A DNA stretch of 64,000 nucleotides from Sporolituus thermophilus DSM 23256 (GCF_900102435.1 NZ_FNBU01000011.1:23980-87979), one strand, 5' to 3'. Positions 24,665 to 34,020 are shown, counted from the first letter of the stretch. A program made the numbers and translations. Notes: generated by a model from the letters alone, not told the origin.

Positions 24665-25017
24665 GCTGCATAGTTTGCCCTATGAGCTGTGTAGGGGAAA
24701 TAGAACTTGAAGGTGGTAACATAACCTCCGTAACTGGGTTTACCTGTCTGCGCGGCCAACAGTATGCGCGCGAAGAGGTAACAGCGCCCAAACGTATGTT
24801 AACAACCACCGTACAGGTCAGCGGCGGCCTACTCCCGCTTCTTCCAGTAGTCTCCCGCCAGCCGCTGCCAAAAGACAAAATTATCGACTGTGTGCGCTGT
24901 TTGACAAATATAACCGTAAAAGCACCTATCCGTGCAGGCGATGTTGTCTGCGCCAACATTCTCGGTCTCGGTGTAGACATTATCGCCAGCCGCGACCTGC
25001 CTGCCCACGCCGGTTAG
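24640..25017 (+). CDS. DUF1667 protein
   Basis: 125 residues with six cysteines in three places: SCIVCPMSC near the N-terminus, GFTCLRGQQYA, and DCVRCLTNITVKAP. The CxxC-x3-C pattern suggests a zinc or iron-sulfur centre. The family is recurrent as the third gene of glycerol-3-phosphate oxidation operons in Firmicutes. It overlaps the preceding gene by 25 bases. Its function is not established; it is probably a small electron-transfer or assembly subunit of the complex. Confidence 0.85.
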   Translation: MRKTKRQISCIVCPMSCVGEIELEGGNITSVTGFTCLRGQQYAREEVTAPKRMLTTTVQVSGGLLPLLPVVSRQPLPKDKIIDCVRCLTNITVKAPIRAGDVVCANILGLGVDIIASRDLPAHAG

Positions 25018-25129
25018 CCTCTTAGCGCCGCCAGGTCGAAAAACCGGCACGGCATTAGCGGCGAAAAGCCCTTAAACTACCAATTGTTGCTATAGCTGCC
25101 GCGGCAAAATAAAGCTAGCCCGCCATAGC

Positions 25130-25176
25130 AAACGGGACGGGTTATGACCTAATAGGAGGCATAACCCGTCCCGTTT
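25130..25176. terminator. Palindromic terminator between glp and dha operons, copy 2 of a dispersed repeat
   Basis: Perfect 17-bp arms AAACGGGACGGGTTATG / CATAACCCGTCCCGTTT with a 13-base loop that itself contains AGGAGG, then TCTTT. Same flank (CGCCATAG) and core as the palindrome at 13462. Confidence 0.75.
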
Positions 25177-25234
25177 CTTTAGTAACGTAGCGCCTTACAA
25201 GAAGGTTTGGCATCACCGCCTGCTTCGAAAACGG

Positions 25235-26962
25235 TTAAGCCAAAGCAGCCGGGAAAATTTTGGCGGCAGCATGCTGTTTAACCTCATCAGCGCTAGTCAT
25301 GGCCAAAACCTCATTGGCCACTTCTTTTGCCTGAGCAACTGACAGTCGCCGAATTGCCGCCTTGATTTCCGGCGCTGACGCCGGATTTACGCTCAGCTTG
25401 TCAACGCCGAAACCGACCAACAGCGCTGCCGCGAGCGGGTCGGCCGCCATTTCGCCGCATACGCTGACCCATATGCCCTGCTTGCGGGCAGCGTCGGCTG
25501 CTGCTTTGATTAAACGCAGCACGGCAGGATGATAGCAGGAGTAAAGGCTGCTGACCCGCGGATTGCCGCGATCAGCCGCCAGTGTGTACTGAATAAGGTC
25601 ATTGGTGCCAATGCTGAAAAAATCGCACTCCTGGGCCCAAACATCGGCCATAAGGGCTGATGCCGGCGTTTCCACCATTATGCCCAGCGGAACATCTTTG
25701 GCAAACGGCTGTCCCTGCTCAGCCAGCTGCCGCTTAGCCTCTGCCATGAATTGCTTCGCTTGGTGCAGCTCGTCAATGCAGGCTACCATAGGCAGCATAA
25801 CTGCTACTTTGCCGTAACAGCCAGCCCGCAAGATTGCTTTCAACTGCGCAAGAAACAGTTCGGGCAGGGAAAGACTTATGCGTATGCCCCGCCAGCCCAA
25901 AAACGGATTTTGCTCCCGCTCGTGATTTATGTAAGGCAATGGTTTGTCGCCGCCGACATCAAGCGTACGAATAACGCAAAGATGCTCGCCGCATTGTTTT
26001 ACTGTCTGGCTGTACTGCTTAAATTGTTCTTCCTCCGTTGGCGGCGTTGCCCGTCCGGCAAACACAAACTCGGTACGGAACAGACCAACGCCTTCGCAGC
26101 CGGCCTTCAACGCGACAGTCATATCTTGGGGGCGGGCAATATTAGCGGCAACCGTTATTTTTGCCCCGTCGACAGTCGTTGCCGGCAACATTGCTGCGGC
26201 CTGCACTTCGCGCTGTCGCCGCGCATAATCGCTAGCCAGGCGCTGATAGTGGTCGCGTTCCTGCTTGTCCGGATTGATAATTATCGCGCCGGCATTGCCA
26301 TCGACAATGACTTCCAGCCCGTCAGCCAGCTCCGGAAAAACTTCTTTAGCGACGGCGACGGCAGGGATAGACCGGGACTTAGCAATAATCGCCGCATGGG
26401 AAGTGATACCGGCCTGCCCAAGAATCAGCCCGGCCAGCTGACCGTTATCAGCTTCGGCCAAAAGCGACGGTTCGATTTCGCCGCCAAACAGCACCACTGC
26501 ACTATCCTCTAGCGCAACGGCAGGCGCATTGAGCAGGCGGCGGGCGACGCGCCGTCCTGCATCGCGGATATCGGCAGCGCGGGCGCGGAAATACTCGTCA
26601 TCCATTGCGGCAAACTCGGCGGCGTAATGTTCATAAGTGTCGAGCACCGCCTGCGGCGCAGGCAATTGCGCCCGAATCTTGGCGATAATCTCATCTTTTA
26701 CAACCGGGTCGCTTAAGATTTCCAGCTGCACGTCAAGGACAGCCGCTAGGTCGGCCTTGCCGGCGCCGCGCGCCGCATTCGCCATAGCTCTAAGCTCTGC
26801 CGCCGCCTCAGACAACGCTTGCTCCAATCGGCACTTCTCGCCTTCTGGCGGTTCGCTTTGATACTGTCGTAAATACTGTTCAAAATTGGCCGGAGCGCTT
26901 TTTAGCCGCGCCGGCGCGGATATGCCTGGTGAAACCGGCCGCCCGACAAACATTGCGCACAT
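25235..26962 (-). CDS. ptsI: PTS enzyme I (PEP-protein phosphotransferase)
   Basis: 575 residues. Phosphorylated histidine in GQAGITSHAAIIAKS at about residue 190, the PEP-binding barrel with GLFRTEFVF and RTLDVGGDKPLPY, and the catalytic Cys in SVCGEMAADP near 500. It takes phosphate from PEP and gives it to HPr. It is the last gene of dhaK-dhaL-dhaM-ptsH-ptsI, so it probably serves the DhaM phosphorelay rather than (or as well as) sugar uptake. No PTS permease gene is present here. Confidence 0.95.
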   Translation of the reverse strand: MCAMFVGRPVSPGISAPARLKSAPANFEQYLRQYQSEPPEGEKCRLEQALSEAAAELRAMANAARGAGKADLAAVLDVQLEILSDPVVKDEIIAKIRAQLPAPQAVLDTYEHYAAEFAAMDDEYFRARAADIRDAGRRVARRLLNAPAVALEDSAVVLFGGEIEPSLLAEADNGQLAGLILGQAGITSHAAIIAKSRSIPAVAVAKEVFPELADGLEVIVDGNAGAIIINPDKQERDHYQRLASDYARRQREVQAAAMLPATTVDGAKITVAANIARPQDMTVALKAGCEGVGLFRTEFVFAGRATPPTEEEQFKQYSQTVKQCGEHLCVIRTLDVGGDKPLPYINHEREQNPFLGWRGIRISLSLPELFLAQLKAILRAGCYGKVAVMLPMVACIDELHQAKQFMAEAKRQLAEQGQPFAKDVPLGIMVETPASALMADVWAQECDFFSIGTNDLIQYTLAADRGNPRVSSLYSCYHPAVLRLIKAAADAARKQGIWVSVCGEMAADPLAAALLVGFGVDKLSVNPASAPEIKAAIRRLSVAQAKEVANEVLAMTSADEVKQHAAAKIFPAALA

Positions 26963-26978
26963 TTATATCACGTCCTGG

Positions 26979-27242
26979 TTAGTTATTAAAACCTTGTGCG
27001 ACAAGTTCGTTAAGCGCTTGCAAGCATTCGTCCTCGTCCGGACCGTCCGCGGCAAGAACGAAGCTGTCGCCCTGCTTAAGGCCCAGGCCCATAACGGACA
27101 ATATGCTTTTGGCATCAGCTGTTTTATCGCGCGCACTGATGGTAACTCTGCTTTTAAATTTGGCAGCCAGCTGGACAAGAGCGGCTGCCGGCCTGGCGTG
27201 AAGACCTGCCGGATTATTGATGGTAAGCTGTATTCGCTGCAC
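26979..27242 (-). CDS. ptsH: HPr phosphocarrier protein
   Basis: 87 residues. The phosphoacceptor His15 is in NPAGLHARPAA, and Ser46 is in DAKSILSVMGLGL, so both the PEP-dependent site and the HPr-kinase site are kept. It relays phosphate from enzyme I to DhaM. It lies 16 bases upstream of ptsI and about 70 bases behind dhaM. Confidence 0.95.
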   Translation of the reverse strand: MQRIQLTINNPAGLHARPAAALVQLAAKFKSRVTISARDKTADAKSILSVMGLGLKQGDSFVLAADGPDEDECLQALNELVAQGFNN

Positions 27243-27312
27243 TGACTTTGACCTCCTACTGCTGGTTATATTTATGCGTTAAGTTTAGGAAAAAGTTGGT
27301 TTTTGGGCGGTG

Positions 27313-27705
27313 CTAAAGTTTGCGCATTGCCCGCGCGCCTTCAGCCGTAGCAGCGACTTCATCAATCGTCCCGCCGATAGCTGCTTGCACAGCGGCGGCA
27401 ATGGCGCCTTCCAGAATGGGAGCGTCGATAATTCTGACATTTGCCTTAAACTGTTCGTCTAAAAGTTCCAGCGCCGTCTGGCTGCTGAGCACGGCACTGC
27501 CTAAGTCGACTAAGACAGCGACACCCTCGCCGGTCTGAGCAGCTTTAACAGCATCAACAATTTTTACAGCATCAGTCCCTATTTCGCCGTTTGCCAATCC
27601 GCCAGCAGCAATTATACTAAGCGAGGGGCCGGCCATCTGCCGGGCAAGTTCGGCAATACCTTCTGCAACTTTGGCGCTATGAGATACAATCACAATGCCA
27701 ACCAT
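27313..27705 (-). CDS. dhaM: PTS-dependent dihydroxyacetone kinase, phosphotransferase subunit DhaM
   Basis: 130 residues: a single EIIA-mannose-like domain. The phosphoacceptor His is residue 9 in GIVIVSHSAKVAEGI, and the GEGVAVLVDLGSAVLSSQ segment is typical. It accepts phosphate from HPr and rephosphorylates ADP bound to DhaL. Unlike the E. coli protein it has no fused HPr or enzyme I domain; those functions are encoded by the next two genes. Confidence 0.95.
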   Translation of the reverse strand: MVGIVIVSHSAKVAEGIAELARQMAGPSLSIIAAGGLANGEIGTDAVKIVDAVKAAQTGEGVAVLVDLGSAVLSSQTALELLDEQFKANVRIIDAPILEGAIAAAVQAAIGGTIDEVAATAEGARAMRKL

Positions 27706-27708
27706 TCT

Positions 27709-28350
27709 TTACTCCCAGTCCAGTTTAGTCTGCCGGCAAAAATCAGCCAGCGCTTTCAGCATCAAGTAAGATGACGTCGCCCCCGGATCCTGATGCCCGA
27801 TGCTGCGTTCGCCCAGATAGCTGGCTCGCCCTTTGGCCGCGGGGATGGTTTTAGTATATTCCACGCCGCCATAAGCAGCCGTACATGCCGCATCAAGGCA
27901 AGCAGGCAAAGACTTGCCTGCAGCAATGGCGTCGGCAAATGCCGCAAGCGCCGGTTCAAGCGCATCAAGCATGGTTTTATCGCCGCTGGTTGCCTTGCCG
28001 CGTTCTTTAATGCCGTTGACGGCGGCAGCGAACATGGCCTGCGCCGTGTGCCGATCAAGGTTTGTTTTCCCTTGGCTGGCGGCGGCAGCACGCAAAAAAG
28101 CCGTACCGTACAAAGGGCCTGATGCGCCGCCGACAGTAGAAATCAGCGTCATGCCAACCAATTTCAGCGTAGCGCCTATTTCATTAGTCGCAGCGGACAA
28201 TTTGGCAATGACCTGTTCAAAACCGCGCGCCATATTGATGCCATGATCAGCATCACCAATGGCGGCATCAAGGTCGGTCAAAAACTGTTTTTGGGCAATT
28301 ATTGCTTCGCCGACTGCCTGAATGGCGGCTACAACTGTTGCTTGCGTCAT
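27709..28350 (-). CDS. dhaL: Dihydroxyacetone kinase subunit DhaL (ADP-binding)
   Basis: 213 residues. The nucleotide-binding loop DAAIGDADHGINMARGF carries the aspartates that hold two Mg ions and ADP; GGASGPLYGTAFLRAA and the C-terminal GHQDPGATSSYLML complete the site. It transfers phosphate to dihydroxyacetone on DhaK. It is 3 bases from dhaM and 15 from dhaK. Confidence 0.96.
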   Translation of the reverse strand: MTQATVVAAIQAVGEAIIAQKQFLTDLDAAIGDADHGINMARGFEQVIAKLSAATNEIGATLKLVGMTLISTVGGASGPLYGTAFLRAAAASQGKTNLDRHTAQAMFAAAVNGIKERGKATSGDKTMLDALEPALAAFADAIAAGKSLPACLDAACTAAYGGVEYTKTIPAAKGRASYLGERSIGHQDPGATSSYLMLKALADFCRQTKLDWE

Positions 28351-28365
28351 AACTTTGTCCTCCTT

Positions 28366-29361
28366 TTAAAACTGCACAAGCGCAGGCGTGTCCGCCGGGG
28401 CCAATAGTAGCGTTTTAAGTTCGCCGTCAAGCTTAAGCAGCGTTACCGAGAAGCCGGCCATTTCCAACGAAGTCATATAGTTGCCGACATATGTTTTAAC
28501 AATGTTCAAGCCGTGCGCCTGCAGCACGTTAAAGACTTTGCGGCTGACAATATACAGCTCCATCAGCGGCGTGCCGCCCAAACCGTTAACCATAACCGCT
28601 ACTTCATCACCGCTGGCAGGATTTAAATCGGCTAACACCTTATCCAGCAGGTGTTCGACTATTTTATCCGCCGGCTCAATGGGGGCACGGTGCGTTCCTG
28701 GTTCGCCGTGAATGCCCATGCCTATTTCCATTTCGTTTTCAGCCAGAGTAAAGCTGGGTTTGCCAGCAGCCGGCACTGTGCAGGGCGACAGTGCTATACC
28801 CATTGAGCGGGCATTGGCAATAACTTTTTCCGCTATCTGTTTAACTTCGGCTAATTGCGCGCCGCTTTCCGCTTTAGCGCCGGCAATCTTGTGCACAAAC
28901 ACCGTACCGGCAATGCCGCGGCGGCCTGTTGTCCAGGTGCTGTTTTCCACCGCCACGTCGTCGTTGACAATTACTTTTTCCACTTCAATGCCGTCAGCAG
29001 CCGCCATTTCCGCTGCCATTTCAAAGTTAAGGAGGTCGCCGGTATAGTTTTTGATAACCAACAGCACACCTTTGCCGCCATTTACGGCCTTGATCGCCTC
29101 ATACACCTGATCTGGTGTGGGCGAGGTAAACACCGCACCGGCAACCGCGGCATCCAGCATACCGCGGCCGACATAGCCGCCATGAGAAGGTTCATGCCCG
29201 CTGCCACCGCCGCTAACCAAGGCAACCTTAGGCTGGGGCGCGTTGGCCCGCACAAGCACGCTCAAGCCTGGCAGGCGACGCACATATTGTGGGTGGGCAC
29301 AGACCATGCCTTGCAGCATTTCGTCTACAACCTGATCGGGCGAGTTAATAATTTTCTTCAC
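28366..29361 (-). CDS. dhaK: Dihydroxyacetone kinase subunit DhaK
   Basis: 331 residues. The substrate is bound covalently as a hemiaminal by the His in MGIHGEPGTHR near residue 215; the GGGSGHEPSHGGYVG loop near residue 50 holds the rest of the site. Product is dihydroxyacetone phosphate, which enters glycolysis directly. First gene of the five-gene operon, behind a perfect-consensus sigma-54 promoter, with its activator encoded just upstream. Confidence 0.96.
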   Translation of the reverse strand: MKKIINSPDQVVDEMLQGMVCAHPQYVRRLPGLSVLVRANAPQPKVALVSGGGSGHEPSHGGYVGRGMLDAAVAGAVFTSPTPDQVYEAIKAVNGGKGVLLVIKNYTGDLLNFEMAAEMAAADGIEVEKVIVNDDVAVENSTWTTGRRGIAGTVFVHKIAGAKAESGAQLAEVKQIAEKVIANARSMGIALSPCTVPAAGKPSFTLAENEMEIGMGIHGEPGTHRAPIEPADKIVEHLLDKVLADLNPASGDEVAVMVNGLGGTPLMELYIVSRKVFNVLQAHGLNIVKTYVGNYMTSLEMAGFSVTLLKLDGELKTLLLAPADTPALVQF

Positions 29362-29415
29362 AATATCACGCTCCTTGCGTAAAAAGATTATTGCAATGTG
29401 CTAATATCCTTACCA

Positions 29416-29431
29416 AGCAAAAAGCGTGCCA
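29416..29431 (-). promoter_or_regulatory. Sigma-54 promoter of the dhaKLM-ptsHI operon
   Basis: Minus strand TGGCACGCTTTTTGCT is an exact match to TGGCAC-N5-TTGCW, about 55 bp before dhaK. Confidence 0.9.
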
Positions 29432-29530
29432 AGCTGCCAAAGCGGAATAAATCAAGCACAAAAAGTACTAATATTCTGAAACAACAACTAAAATTGTTAT
29501 AAAATATCAAGTATTAAAGTAAGGTCTGGT

Positions 29531-29562
29531 ATTTTTTATCAATCATGATACTTTTTATCAAT
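29531..29562. promoter_or_regulatory. Candidate activator-binding repeats for the dha promoter
   Basis: Two direct copies of a TTTTTATCAAT unit (ending near 29543 and 29562), the second also part of a GATAC-TTTTT-ATC dyad. They lie about 110 bp upstream of the sigma-54 promoter and overlap the 3' end of the activator gene. Confidence 0.4.
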
Positions 29563-31599
29563 ATGAAGATGCGTCAAACCGTATTTGCGCGCTTTAGCGG
29601 CTACCGTTCTGTGCGTCAGCCCAAGCGCTTTGCCGGCCGCATTGTAACTGCCGTATTTTGTTAGTGCTTTGGTGATAATTGCTTTTTCGTATTCCGCCCA
29701 GGTGAGCAGCGGCGGAACGTCTTCTGCATTGCCAGTAGCCGATATTATCGCCGTTTGCTGTTGGGAAATATATGGCGGCAGGTCGGCAAGGCCAATTAAA
29801 ACATTGTCGGACAATGAGCACAGCCGTTCTATGATGTTTTCCAGCTCGCGTACATTGCCGGGCCACCGATAGCGCATAAGCGCCTCCATCGCATTGGGAG
29901 CAACGGTTTTTAGCGGTTTATCCAGCTGGGCAGCAAACTTATGCAAAAAATGCTCAACCAGCAGGGGAATGTCTTCGCGCCGCTCGCGCAGCGGCGGCAA
30001 AAAAATCGGAATTACATTAAGCCGGTAATAAAGATCTTCACGAAATTCGCCGGCAGCTACCTTTTTTTCCAGATCGCAGTTTGTGGCAGCGATAATGCGC
30101 ACATCAGCCTTAATAGTGCGTTCACCGCCGACGCGCTCAAATTCTTTATGCTGCAAGACGCGAAGCAGCTTAACCTGCATAGCTTTATCCATGTCGCCAA
30201 TTTCATCCAAAAAAATGGTCCCTTTGTGCGCTAGTTCGAACTTCCCCAGTTTGCGCCTGACAGCACCGGTAAACGCACCTTTTTCATAACCAAACAGCTC
30301 GCTTTCCAGCAGGGTGACCGGAATGGCAGCGCAGTTTACCCTGATAAATGGGCCACCAGCACGCTGGCTGGCATAATGAATACCTTCGGCGATCAACTCT
30401 TTGCCAGTGCCGCTTTCGCCGCGGATCAGCACCGTAGCATTGGATGAAGCAGCCTTAGCAGCTAGCGCCAGCACATCCCGCACCAGGCCGCTCTTGCCGA
30501 TAAAGCGCTTAAACAAGGAACCGGCATTTTTTACGCGGCGCAGCTCGTGTTCAAGGTATTCTGCCTTTTCCGTTGCCATACTAAGTTTATGCATGATTTC
30601 CTGAATTTCCGACATGTTTTTGACAACCGATACCGTGCCGACGACTTCATTGTCGACAATAATAGGATTTACATTGGCGACGACCATGGCCCCGTTAGGC
30701 TTAACGGAAATACTGCCGACTACGGGCTGGCCGGAAGACAGTACACGGCTGCGCGCTCCCTGCGGCGACAGCTGGTTGACGTTTATTCCGACTAGTTCAG
30801 CCGCTTTTTGGCCAATAATATGAGTATAGGCCGGATTTACATAAGTTATAGTGCCCTGGTGGTCGGTTACGCAAATTCCATCCTGTACTGTTTCCAAAAC
30901 AAGCTGCAGTTGCTGCTGCAGTTCTTTGACCTGTTTGAGTTCAAAACTTAGTTTTTCAATTATGGAAATGTCTTCAAAAATTGCCACGGCGCCCCTGCTT
31001 TGCCCATTGACGATGATTGGCGTACGGTTGGTAATAACCACTGAATTGCCAATTTCCTGGCGCTGCCCCAGTTCGGCGACCATGGACTGGTTGACGGCCG
31101 GCAGGCGAGAATTGGGAATAATCTCGCAAATATGCCGACCAAGCGCCGCTTCTGCCGCAATGCCGGTGATGCGTTCGGCAGCCGGATTGAATATGGTGAT
31201 AATATTTTTTTCATTAATGGCAATAAGACCATTGGCCATGCTGTTAAAAATTTCGCTGGCAGTAAAGGCGTTGTCTTGCAAAACATCGTCAACTTGCTGC
31301 ATTATTGCCGCATCGACCAGCATAAAATCGCTTTCCAACAGCTGCGCCAAAATACTGGCCGCCTTGTCGGCATGCTGGCCACAGGCGGCTACGCGAACTT
31401 CTTCACCCTGTCTGATTTTAAGCGCAATAACAGCCATAATGTTAGTAGCCGGTGCCTGTTTGCCAGCAGCAGAAATAAGCAATAGTTCCGTTTTGTATAA
31501 CTTCTCCAGTTCATGCGCCTTTTGCACAACCATCGCGGCAACCCTGGCATGGATGCCTTTAGCGTGCCGAATGACCGCGTTTTTACAGGTCCAGTTCAT
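29539..31599 (-). CDS. Sigma-54 activator with N-terminal HPr-like domain and two PAS domains
   Basis: About 686 residues: HPr-like domain (1 to about 88), PAS 1 (about 105-205, [15 protein letters not shown]), PAS 2 (about 225-325, [20 protein letters not shown]), AAA+ domain with [14 protein letters not shown] and IFLDEIGDM, and a Fis-type HTH ([20 protein letters not shown]). In the HPr-like part the phosphoacceptor His is kept (H17 in [10 protein letters not shown]) but the Ser46 equivalent is Asn ([11 protein letters not shown]). It is adjacent to the sigma-54 promoter of dhaKLM-ptsHI and probably reads PTS phosphorylation state. The ATG at 31599 follows AAGGAGCTG; longer starts lack a site. 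Confidence 0.92.
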   Translation of the reverse strand: MNWTCKNAVIRHAKGIHARVAAMVVQKAHELEKLYKTELLLISAAGKQAPATNIMAVIALKIRQGEEVRVAACGQHADKAASILAQLLESDFMLVDAAIMQQVDDVLQDNAFTASEIFNSMANGLIAINEKNIITIFNPAAERITGIAAEAALGRHICEIIPNSRLPAVNQSMVAELGQRQEIGNSVVITNRTPIIVNGQSRGAVAIFEDISIIEKLSFELKQVKELQQQLQLVLETVQDGICVTDHQGTITYVNPAYTHIIGQKAAELVGINVNQLSPQGARSRVLSSGQPVVGSISVKPNGAMVVANVNPIIVDNEVVGTVSVVKNMSEIQEIMHKLSMATEKAEYLEHELRRVKNAGSLFKRFIGKSGLVRDVLALAAKAASSNATVLIRGESGTGKELIAEGIHYASQRAGGPFIRVNCAAIPVTLLESELFGYEKGAFTGAVRRKLGKFELAHKGTIFLDEIGDMDKAMQVKLLRVLQHKEFERVGGERTIKADVRIIAATNCDLEKKVAAGEFREDLYYRLNVIPIFLPPLRERREDIPLLVEHFLHKFAAQLDKPLKTVAPNAMEALMRYRWPGNVRELENIIERLCSLSDNVLIGLADLPPYISQQQTAIISATGNAEDVPPLLTWAEYEKAIITKALTKYGSYNAAGKALGLTHRTVAAKARKYGLTHLHIDKKYHD

Positions 31600-32050
31600 T
31601 CCGCAACAGCTCCTTTTTTCGTTTTCACGGAATTTGCAGACAACTCGCCCAGAAACTTCCTGCACTGCCGGCCAAATTGCCAGCATCAGCGTTGGCCGCT
31701 TATCAATACATCTTCCCTCGCTTCACTTATTGCTGGTCGCTATTTTTTGCTTGGTTTAAGGTCTGATGCGCGTTACCCCTGGCAGATGCCTCCATTATGA
31801 CGGCATGATCACTTTTATGTTTTATTTATCTTGAATTTCTACATGAAAGGCGTTTTTCTTTTTTACTGCGAGATTTCATTTCATGATTGATTCTGCAAAA
31901 GATTGCATCATTGGTCGCGCCAATATTATTACCGCGTGACGGTTATGGCGCATAGTTAGGCCGGCGCAATGGCTTGTACCAATGGTCTTAGATCAGTGCC
32001 GCTGTCACGCGCCAGGCGCGGCAATTCATCAGCGACGCCCTAAAAAGCAT
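31600..32050. other. Non-coding region upstream of the HPr-domain activator
   Basis: About 450 bases with no gene supported on either strand. It should contain the promoter of the activator gene. Moderately AT-rich, no strong dyad seen. Confidence 0.4.
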
Positions 32051-32082
32051 AACAGGGTGTGCATCATTAGCACACCCTGTTT
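32051..32082. terminator. Terminator downstream of the glycine-regulated binding protein gene
   Basis: 12-bp perfect stem AACAGGGTGTGC / GCACACCCTGTT with a 7-base loop and short T tail, about 100 bases past the stop of the minus-strand gene. Confidence 0.75.
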
Positions 32083-32178
32083 GCTGTGGGGAATATTGCC
32101 GCTGACGAAAATTAGCCATTGCCTAAGTTCAAAACGAACAAAATTGGCCCCAGCGTTCAGGCCTCAATTTCCCCTTGT

Positions 32179-33348
32179 CTAAGGATTGATTTTCGCTTTA
32201 AAGACTTGTTTGCCGTCTTTCATTTCAATTATCACGGCGCTTTTAACCGCGTCATGTGTAGCATTTAAAGTGGTTGCCCCCGTTATCGCCGGGAAATCTT
32301 TGGTCGCCGCCAAGGCTTGGCGAATTTTGTCCGGCTCGGCGCTATTTGCGCGTTTAATCGCATCAATCAACAAATTGGCCGCGTCATAAGCCAGTACAGC
32401 CATCGCATCCGGCATTTGTCCATACTCTTTCTGGTAGGCTTCGACAAATGCTTTTGATGCCGGACTGGTATCCTCAACCGAGTAATGATTGGTAAAGTAG
32501 GTATTATTAAGCGCCGCGGCACCGGCAATTTCAACCAATTTCGGCGAATCCCAACCATCCCCGCCGACAATCGGCACCGTAATGCCGAGTTCGCGCGCCT
32601 GCTTGACAATTTTGCCGACTTCTTCATAATAGCCCGGCACATAAAGAATTTCAGGATTGAGCGCTTTAACCTTTGTCAAGATTGTCTTAAAATCTTGGTC
32701 TTTTTGCAAATACGCTTCTTCCGCCACAACGCTGCCGCCGCCTTTAGTAAAGGCATCTTTGAAAAAGGCGGACAGCCCCTTGCTGTAGTCGCTGCTATTA
32801 TCAACCAATATTGCCGCCTTTTTGAGTTTTAAATTATTTAGTACGAAGTTTGCACCAACTGTCCCTTGAAATGGGTCGATAAAGCAAACGCGGAAAGTAT
32901 AGTCCTTCACTTTACCGGTCTTTTCATCCACGGTTACTTTAGGGTTGGTAGCGCCTACCGCTAAAAACGGCAACTTGTTCGCCTCTGCTACATTTGAAGC
33001 GGCGATCGCATTTGAACTGGCAAACACGCCGGTTACGGCCACAACTTTATCCTGGGTTGCAAGTTTGGTCATAGCATTTGCCGCTTCCGCCGGTTCACTT
33101 TTATTATCTGCGATAACGGCCTGAATTTGTTTGCCTAGTACTCCGCCTTTGGCATTTGCCTCCTTAATGGCCAGCTTGGCGCCATTTGCCGCCGAAGTGC
33201 CAAAAGTCGCATTGCCGCCGGTCATTTCATTAAGCAGACCAATCTTAATGTCCTTAGCAGCCGGATTGCCACCGCAACCTGCCAGAGTAACTGTCAGCCA
33301 AACCACCGCCAGCAATACCGCTACTCGGGTAAACCCTGCTTTTTTCAT
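32179..33348 (-). CDS. Branched-chain amino-acid type ABC binding lipoprotein (LivJ family)
   Basis: About 389 residues. A signal peptide (KKAGFTRVAVLLAVVWLTV) ends in a lipobox (TLAGC). The type I periplasmic-binding fold begins KDIKIGLLNEMTGGNATFG and continues with AVTGVFASSNAIAASNVAE, as in LivJ/HmgA-like proteins. The ATG at 33348 is about 9 bases from AGGAGA. No permease or ATPase genes adjoin it, so partners must be elsewhere. A glycine riboswitch and terminator control it, which suggests glycine or a derived compound as ligand or signal. Confidence 0.92.
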   Translation of the reverse strand: MKKAGFTRVAVLLAVVWLTVTLAGCGGNPAAKDIKIGLLNEMTGGNATFGTSAANGAKLAIKEANAKGGVLGKQIQAVIADNKSEPAEAANAMTKLATQDKVVAVTGVFASSNAIAASNVAEANKLPFLAVGATNPKVTVDEKTGKVKDYTFRVCFIDPFQGTVGANFVLNNLKLKKAAILVDNSSDYSKGLSAFFKDAFTKGGGSVVAEEAYLQKDQDFKTILTKVKALNPEILYVPGYYEEVGKIVKQARELGITVPIVGGDGWDSPKLVEIAGAAALNNTYFTNHYSVEDTSPASKAFVEAYQKEYGQMPDAMAVLAYDAANLLIDAIKRANSAEPDKIRQALAATKDFPAITGATTLNATHDAVKSAVIIEMKDGKQVFKAKINP

Positions 33349-33466
33349 CAGACACTTCTCCTTTCCTTTACGCATGTGAATTTAAATTTTTTAATGTGCC
33401 TTGAAACCTATGAAGCTGTACCCAAGCCAGCAGCCCAAGTAAAGCACCCGGCGCCATTTTACCGAT

Positions 33467-33499
33467 AAAACAAAAGAGCCAAATCATTAGATTTGACTC
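33467..33499 (-). terminator. Expression-platform terminator of the glycine riboswitch
   Basis: In the RNA, GAGTCAAATC / GATTTGGCTC (10 bp, one mismatch) with a TAAT loop is followed by TTTTGTTTT. It lies 60 bases downstream of the aptamer and about 120 bases before the coding start, so glycine binding probably decides termination. Confidence 0.8.
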
Positions 33500-33559
33500 T
33501 CAAGCATGACCAAAGATAGCAATACTGCGAAATAAAATTGCATGCAGTAAAACTAACCA

Positions 33560-33645
33560 CTCTGTCCTTTTGCCTGAGAGTTTCATCGGTCTATTTGCAT
33601 CCCGACTTGCACCTTCGGCGCCCTATTGAAAGGGACTCTCCAGAG
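33560..33645 (-). promoter_or_regulatory. Glycine riboswitch aptamer
   Basis: The minus strand shows the glycine-aptamer signature in order: CTCTGGAGAG, GCGCCGAAGGTGCAAG, then AAACTCTCAGGCAAAAGGAC and AGAG closing P1 with the opening CTCT. Only one complete aptamer is present. Upstream (33646-33702) a TTTACGG / CCGTAAA stem brackets a short region that could be a degenerate first aptamer. Confidence 0.92.
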
Positions 33646-33702
33646 GTCCATCCATTTACGGTCAAGTAAGCAAACATTACCCCTAATACTCTTCCGTAAA
33701 CT

Positions 33703-34020
33703 TCATATGGACAAATGTATTAAATTTTTGGCACATCATGTTAAAATTATAATAACGGCAGCGCTGATTGTCAAGCCTTTATTGTAAATTGTTTTCTGCC
33801 AACACTTGCAACATCCGCACTTGGCGCCTGATAATTGCATTAATCACCCTCGCCGTCTTTTAAGCGCTAGTACTTTGAGCTAAGTTACGCGCCAGACAGC
33901 TTCGCATAAGGCTTTAAAAAAATGCGCAGTAGCAGGAGTTTAGCGGGTAGATTACGAATAATTCAACAACTCGCAATTATCATACAGCCACCGCGTCAGG
34001 CTTTTACTGAAATTAATAAG
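33703..34020. other. Intergenic region between divergent riboswitch and ferritin-like gene
   Basis: About 320 bases without a gene. It must hold the promoter of the leftward riboswitch transcript and that of the rightward ferritin-like gene; no box is convincing enough to mark. Confidence 0.35.
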
